NCBI RefSeq assembly: GCF_963855985.1 | Contig: NC_087099.1 | Coordinates: 10,508,001-10,572,000, forward strand | DNA from: Ostrinia nubilalis | Lineage: Eukaryota > Arthropoda > Insecta > Lepidoptera > Crambidae | Reading direction: 5' to 3' | Length of the DNA: 64,000 nt | Shown: piece after piece, positions 58,531 to 64,000 of the stretch | Layout of the letters: each line of letters begins with the position of its first letter | Numbering within the stretch: the stretch's first letter is position 1 | The notes under the pieces: model-generated | Told to the model about the DNA's origin: nothing | Seen by the model: only the letters and a program-made list of their open reading frames with translations | Database searches by the model: none | Program-made: the position numbers and the translations under genes

Positions 58531-59719
58531 TTGGTAGCAAGAAAATTTTCAACAACTTGAAGGCAACTCAAAAAAACTGCGTCAACTCTGTAGCTCTCGC
58601 GTAGCTTGCTGCGTAGCATTCTGACTGCCGCTGTAAGACCTTATAGCTGGAAATTTGGTTTTACCATGCAGTTAAAACTAATAGAACCTTGAAGTAGGAT
58701 GTAAACCTCTTCCAAAGAACGCCACTAACAGCTATATTTACTTACTCTTGAGATCGTCGTTACATAGAGGAGTGGGCGGACATTGCTGGTCTCACACAGC
58801 GTTTGCTATTAATAGTTTTTATATTAATGTATTTTAAATTAGTTTTAAACTTTTTGTGGCAAATTGGTTTTATATCTATCTCATTGTGCTGCTGTGGTGC
58901 TGTATTGAAGTGGCTTGGCTGATATTTTTACACTTACTTATTAACTTTTTTATGTTTGTTAGTTTGATCAGTTGAGAATAATGATATTAATTTTAAACAT
59001 ATTAGCTTGATTGCTTTTAAAAATACTTTGAATTAATATGCAATTGTTTGCCTTTGCCACTTAATGATGGAAAAGCAGTCGATTAAATTATTACCTGTGT
59101 AAGATACACACTACATGAAGCTAGGAAAATAAATAAAATTTATAGGAAGGCTTATGCTACACGATGAATGAAGATTGCAATTTAGTACGTAAACATTATC
59201 TCCGATACACTGTTATTACGCAGTAGAAATGGGTATCTCAACCTTCATACTTACTAAAATATCTACTAACATTACCCAATAAAGCACATCTAATATCCTT
59301 ATAAGCGAACTCAAAACAAATTACCATAGAAAACAGATTCAAAAAGTTCCTCCACACTCATGCCCATTATAAGTTTCCCAAGAAAAACACTTTTCGTGCA
59401 CACGTCTCCCGGCTTTTTTCGCGGCGCACTTTTCTAAGAGCCATAAATCTTTCACGTAAATAATTGAAACGATATTTTATGCCAAAACATTCCGCGGGTA
59501 GGGTGACGCCGGCCCACCTGCCCCCACCAACTTGTACCACTTTCTCGGTTTAATTTGGTTGCGTAATGTATTTTCAATTACTTCTAAAGGAGCACCGTGA
59601 TTTGTGCGCGAATCGGAGGAGATTGGAGAATTATGCGGCACCTAATTTAAAGTTGCCCTGATTGAGGGCTGTGGAAAAATTTCAGGTTGCGTAACCGAGA
59701 GCTTGGTGGAAACTTAGCT
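58531..59719. other. AT-rich DNA, no gene seen
   Basis: No supported gene or repeat after the tandem array. Confidence 0.4.
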
Positions 59720-59845
59720 TAAAGCTTCAGCCAAACCTACGCCTGCAGAACGCGTCGGCGATGGCGATCACTGCACGTGCATAGGAAAATGATAGGACGC
59801 GCGATCAATGGCCTATGCACGCGCAGTGATCGCTGAAGCTTATAA
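59720..59845. mobile_element. MITE-like imperfect palindrome
   Basis: Outer AAGCTTCAGC/GCTGAAGCTT (near 59724 and 59832) and inner GCGATCACTGCACGTGCATA / TATGCACGCGCAGTGATCGC form an inverted repeat of about 120 bp with mismatches. No target duplication is clear. A short non-coding element is the simplest explanation. Confidence 0.55.
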
Positions 59846-62800
59846 CTTGGCAAGGCTGTGACCAATCTATAGATTGAAAGCAGCCAGTGAGAGGCTTCTT
59901 AATGAGTGTAATGCATGTTGCCGACAGTCACCAGGTTGAAAAGTGTGATCTAGCAAGGTTGTGTTTTAAGACCTTTAATAAAAGTTCATCATCTTCAATG
60001 ATGGTGCTTTAAGAGATCATAATTAGACAGAATGGTATGAGGATGACGATCCTGGTTACATGGATACATCTATGTTAACAGCATTTTCTGGCTTGTTTTA
60101 AGTTTCATAATCCTGAATTAGTTTTCCACAACGCTAAAAAATTGTCTTACAAGTTTGGCATCGATTCCAAAAATAATTAACTTATTCTTTATAAAAAACA
60201 TTTGCTGATATAATTGAGTATGCTCAATATACTTGTACACCATGCTACATCTTCCAAGTACTACAGCCATTACTCATCGATATTGGAGTCAGGAAGAAAC
60301 TTTTAATTTGTTCCGACAAAAGACTCTGTCCCCATTAATTTATGGGGTCCTTGATATTTTCGAAGGTGATTTATAACGAGATTGCAATTTAAATGAGATT
60401 GCTTGACAAAGTAGATACTATGTATGTTTTCATAGTGAAAGAGAAGGAAATCGTCCACATAAATAAGAAGACGTAGATTTATTTTTTCTTGTTAGCTGTG
60501 TGATCTTTATTGACTAGTTTCTGCCTGCGATTTTTCTGTTTAGGTTTGTCTCAGTCAATAACGCGCTTCCAGAGTCCAAATTCATAAGTAGTTTTTAAGA
60601 AAAGTGTTTCATGGCTTTTCATATTACTAACTGAGTAATATACTCACGTGATAAACCACTCTGTGTAGGTATTGCTTCACTAAGATTTGATCCTTCAGAA
60701 AAGGGCTTGCAAATAAAGCCATTTATTTCTCTTAACACTTGTTTATCAATAAATAATACCCTGCGCCCATCCTCAAACATTAGCGGCAATGACACCGGTC
60801 CTCTGTCAAAGCGCAGCCAAACATTATAAATGCAAAGCCAAGATCTGATAGCCATGCGCCGTGTCATAAATAAGGACCCACTTTTTAACTTCGCTCGGGA
60901 AATTTATCATTTCGTTCCACTTTTTTCTCCCCTTTATACATCTCAGATCACACTTTTAAACGCTATTTATTCTTCGACGGTTGATGAAGGTATCGTTATG
61001 GCCGGATAATAAAATGCTCGAGTACGTACGCTGATTCGATTTACATGCTTTGGGGTCGATTCGAATGCGAGTTTTCGAGTTTTTTCGAGGGGTTGAGCGT
61101 AATGTATCGTGGTCAGGTATACGTGAATTGATGTTGCGACGTCATTTGTAGCGTTTTTGCATCATACAGAGATATAATTTGCTTAAATATATCTTCGAAG
61201 TATGTAACTAATAGGTTATGAGGAAAAATTAGAATTAATTTCGTCTTTTATTACTTATTTAATGACAAAATTGTATGAATGTTTACAGTATTCAGATGCT
61301 TTACTTTATCGTAGCGCATTTGTATGCAACATTTCATGTAAGTTCTGGGTAAGGTTTGTAATATAAATAGGAATTTTGATTTATGTGCTAAGCACTCCAT
61401 TAACCCTTTTTCTTTTATTTGAGCAGTTGTTATATTTCGTCACCGAATAAACACATTTCAGGAGGCACACAACAATATTTACGTTCAGTTTTATTTATGA
61501 CATATTTCACGCACTATTAGTCACACAAAATAATATTTCTCTTATGGAATGTTAATGGCTCGTTTAGTTTTTTATCCGTAGTTAAATCCACCTCATTTGT
61601 TTCCGTACTAGTACGTGACTAATGAAGCGGCCGTGCCTTTTTGTTGGGGTTTTTATGAAATCGCGACGCACTGAATGCATCGAGATCCTCGCCTTTGTGT
61701 TGTACATAAGTGCATTATAAATTTTCGCCTCTCGAAGCTATAAGTCATACGTGTAATGAATAAGGGCGATTTGTTTTGAATCCTTCCAAATTTATGGTCG
61801 ATATCGGGCCTTTTTACAGGCGTTTTTCTCCTCATTCCAGCATTGTGATCGCCTTTTTCTGGTGCTTTTTATCCGCATCTTTTTTGTCGTCGACAGTGAC
61901 ACTTTACGAGTTATTAATTGGTTGTCACAAGTTTATTTATTTCTCTATTTTGACGGCGTTTTTCGCCGTATATTACGGTGGCCGGATTGAAAATCTATCA
62001 TATTCAGGTTCTCGTAAATTTGCCGTGATATAGTGCGTAACATGGCAATAATTTTGCGAACGCGTCGCGTAGTGTGGACTGCCCTGACGCGTGTTAAATA
62101 ATGACGTACGATATTAAAATGGCCGAATGTTTTTGTCATAAATTTATTTTTTTAATGACAATAAATTCGGGAATTAAATGCTGTAGCACGCGTTTTGGTT
62201 TTGTTCGATTTATTTTGGACGCTTTTATTTTTTGACGTTTGTCAATAGTGTGAATAATTTACAAGCTCTGTACTCTGTATAGATGTATGATAACAATCTA
62301 AATTGCCAGTTAGATATAGTTCAATGATTTATGCTAGTACTAGTTTAGTTTTGAAGTACATTCACTCTCACACGACTGTTGTCTTATCAGAGTCAACAAG
62401 CGTAGTAGTTAGCATTACATCTATTCACAAATTGAAACCTATCTCGGACTAACAGACATAAGCCCCGCTATCCCCGATTAGCATACATAACTCACCTGCG
62501 ATTAAGATTAATTAAAAACATCTGAAACGTTCTGTAACGTAAGCATTACGTAAAACCATTCAAAATGTATGTGCGAAGGTCTGTATGCTACTCCCCGTCT
62601 TATGTACGTTCTTTTTTTCGGCTATAAAGCATTGTTGGCTGCTTTATTCCTTGATTTATAAGAGACGTTGGAAAGACAAATAGCCGGATTGTGTTCCAAA
62701 TTTTTAAAGCCACATTTCGTTTTGCGCTCTCACCCTCGGTAATGTTTTGCTGGAGTCTTGCGACCGGCTAGAGGAGACTAGATGGTTTTGTGGACCTTTG

Positions 62801-64000
62801 TTTTTGGTTTTCGGGAAGGTTAAGTGACTAATTGGTTACCAAGTCACTTTTTACGTTGATAGCTAACAAGCATTTTTTTGTTTTCATTTCACGATTATAA
62901 TCATAGTTAATATGATAATAGCTTTATTTCTAGGCAATGACGCTTACATTCAAATAAATTACAAACATCTTATGTAGGTGACATCGAAAGGAAATTCAGG
63001 ATGGAAAGAAGTTTCACAGACTGTTACCAACAATGAACGATCAATCATTTATTTCATTGTATCATTAGTAAACACACTTACATTACAGGATTTGATAACG
63101 TAAACTTGAGAAAAACAATTAAACATTATTGCAAAACTTATTATTATAAGCACCATTCCATTTTTGAAATTCAAATTTGAGGAACACAAGAACACACTAG
63201 AATTATTTTCTAATTTTCAAAATTTAAAAGACCGTTCGATTGTTCGAAATTCAAATTCAAACCCACTAGTGCAGAGACAACTTACCTCGAAGTGTCCCTT
63301 ATTAAAAAGTGTTTTCGATCTCCCTCGTGGAGCCACCTATCGGCCTGTTACGGATTTAATGGGAGTTCTCATTTCTATCGGGTCTTACCGCGGAATTTAT
63401 TTCTCTGCGAAACGTTTTTTCCATACGATTTTACTTGCGGATTTATTGTGTCTTGTTGAAACCGATTGTAGAGTAATGTAATTGCGTGTTTGTTGTATGA
63501 GCATTTGAGCGATTAGCAAGAAGGAGGGCATTTTAAAACAATTTCGAAGAGAATTTTGAGTATCATCAATCATCATTATTTATAAATGTAGAGTCATTCA
63601 TAGGTTTATCCTCTTATGATAGAATTTGAATTAGGTATTACTTACATGTATATGAAAGAGTGCCCTTTACCAAGATTTCTAATACATATTGTTGTATTAA
63701 ACTAAAATCTTCTTCTCTTTTATGAGATTACTGCTGGCTGAGAATACCCCAAGATTAGCAAATTGTAGTGAACTGCCTCAAAACAATAAGACATGAATCA
63801 AAATATACAAGTTACGGCCAATCTGCCCACCAAATTGGCAAACGTATCTCGCGACTTAATTTTTACCCCATAAACGCACCCCACGAATCACGATACGGTA
63901 TGGAAATGTCGGCCGTCGTCGGTCTCATTCGGCCATATTCGGCAATATTCGGCGATACGTGAGCCCAGCTCTAAATCGCCTATTTATTCCTAACTTCATA
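59846..64000. other. Featureless AT-rich end of the window
   Basis: Open frames up to 105 codons (for example 60619-60867 minus and 63164-63481 plus) do not resemble known proteins. GC-richer patches occur around 61960-62110. The last 60 bases carry several ATTCGGC/ATATTCGGC iterations (63928-63955). Confidence 0.45.

Noticed and set aside
60619..60867. 82-codon minus-strand frame that reads somewhat protein-like
   Set aside because: I recognised no family and there are no splice or promoter signals around it; left unannotated.

Overview
This window looks like moth or butterfly (Lepidoptera) nuclear DNA. It is AT-rich and gene-poor, and it is packed with transposon remnants of kinds common in that order: RTE-type LINE 3' ends with (ATG)n or (GAAC)n tails, tRNA-derived SINEs, many short inverted-repeat elements (MITEs), and one large CR1/L2-like LINE. 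I found no cellular protein-coding gene I could defend. Apart from the LINE, no open frame exceeds about 160 codons and none resembles a known protein. The window is most likely intergenic or deep inside a large intron. Family names and the lepidopteran assignment come from sequence hallmarks and recall, not from a search.

Layout: 1-3004 is unique AT-rich DNA. 3005 to about 7060 holds a minus-strand, 5'-truncated LINE. It has the C-terminal end of ORF1 (FP25K-like domain), an uninterrupted ORF2 (endonuclease plus reverse transcriptase, YADD intact) and a (TTTC)n 3' tail. 8.8-9.5 kb has a SINE tail and two MITEs. 9.5-16.4 kb is almost featureless. 16.4-28.6 kb is a dense field of MITEs, palindromes, an 895-bp TIR element with a 4-bp target duplication, an RTE 3' end and a TA-flanked foldback element. 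29.6-30.5 kb and 53.8-54.7 kb hold two near-identical copies of one roughly 920-bp non-autonomous element. 36.2-37.2 kb is a nested composite: a TTA-flanked TIR element containing a SINE that is itself flanked by an 86-bp direct repeat. 39.8-40.7 kb and 57.5-58.5 kb are tandem arrays with units of about 152 and 185 bp. 42.3-52 kb contains several RTE fragments (one with a textbook 5' inversion), more MITEs, an almost perfect long palindrome and a tRNA-derived SINE. 59.8-64 kb is featureless.

The parts do not form a pathway. The connecting logic is mobile-element biology: the LINE-type elements supply reverse transcription and probably moved the SINEs, and absent DNA transposases moved the TIR elements. 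At least seven short elements and one 988-bp element are bounded by TTA/TAA, which fits PIF/Harbinger-type insertion. I saw no undescribed multi-gene system. The most interesting signals are structural: the 86-bp duplication around a SINE, a dimeric pattern in the 185-bp array, iterated terminal motifs in the 920-bp element, and two MITEs with unrelated ends but a shared core.
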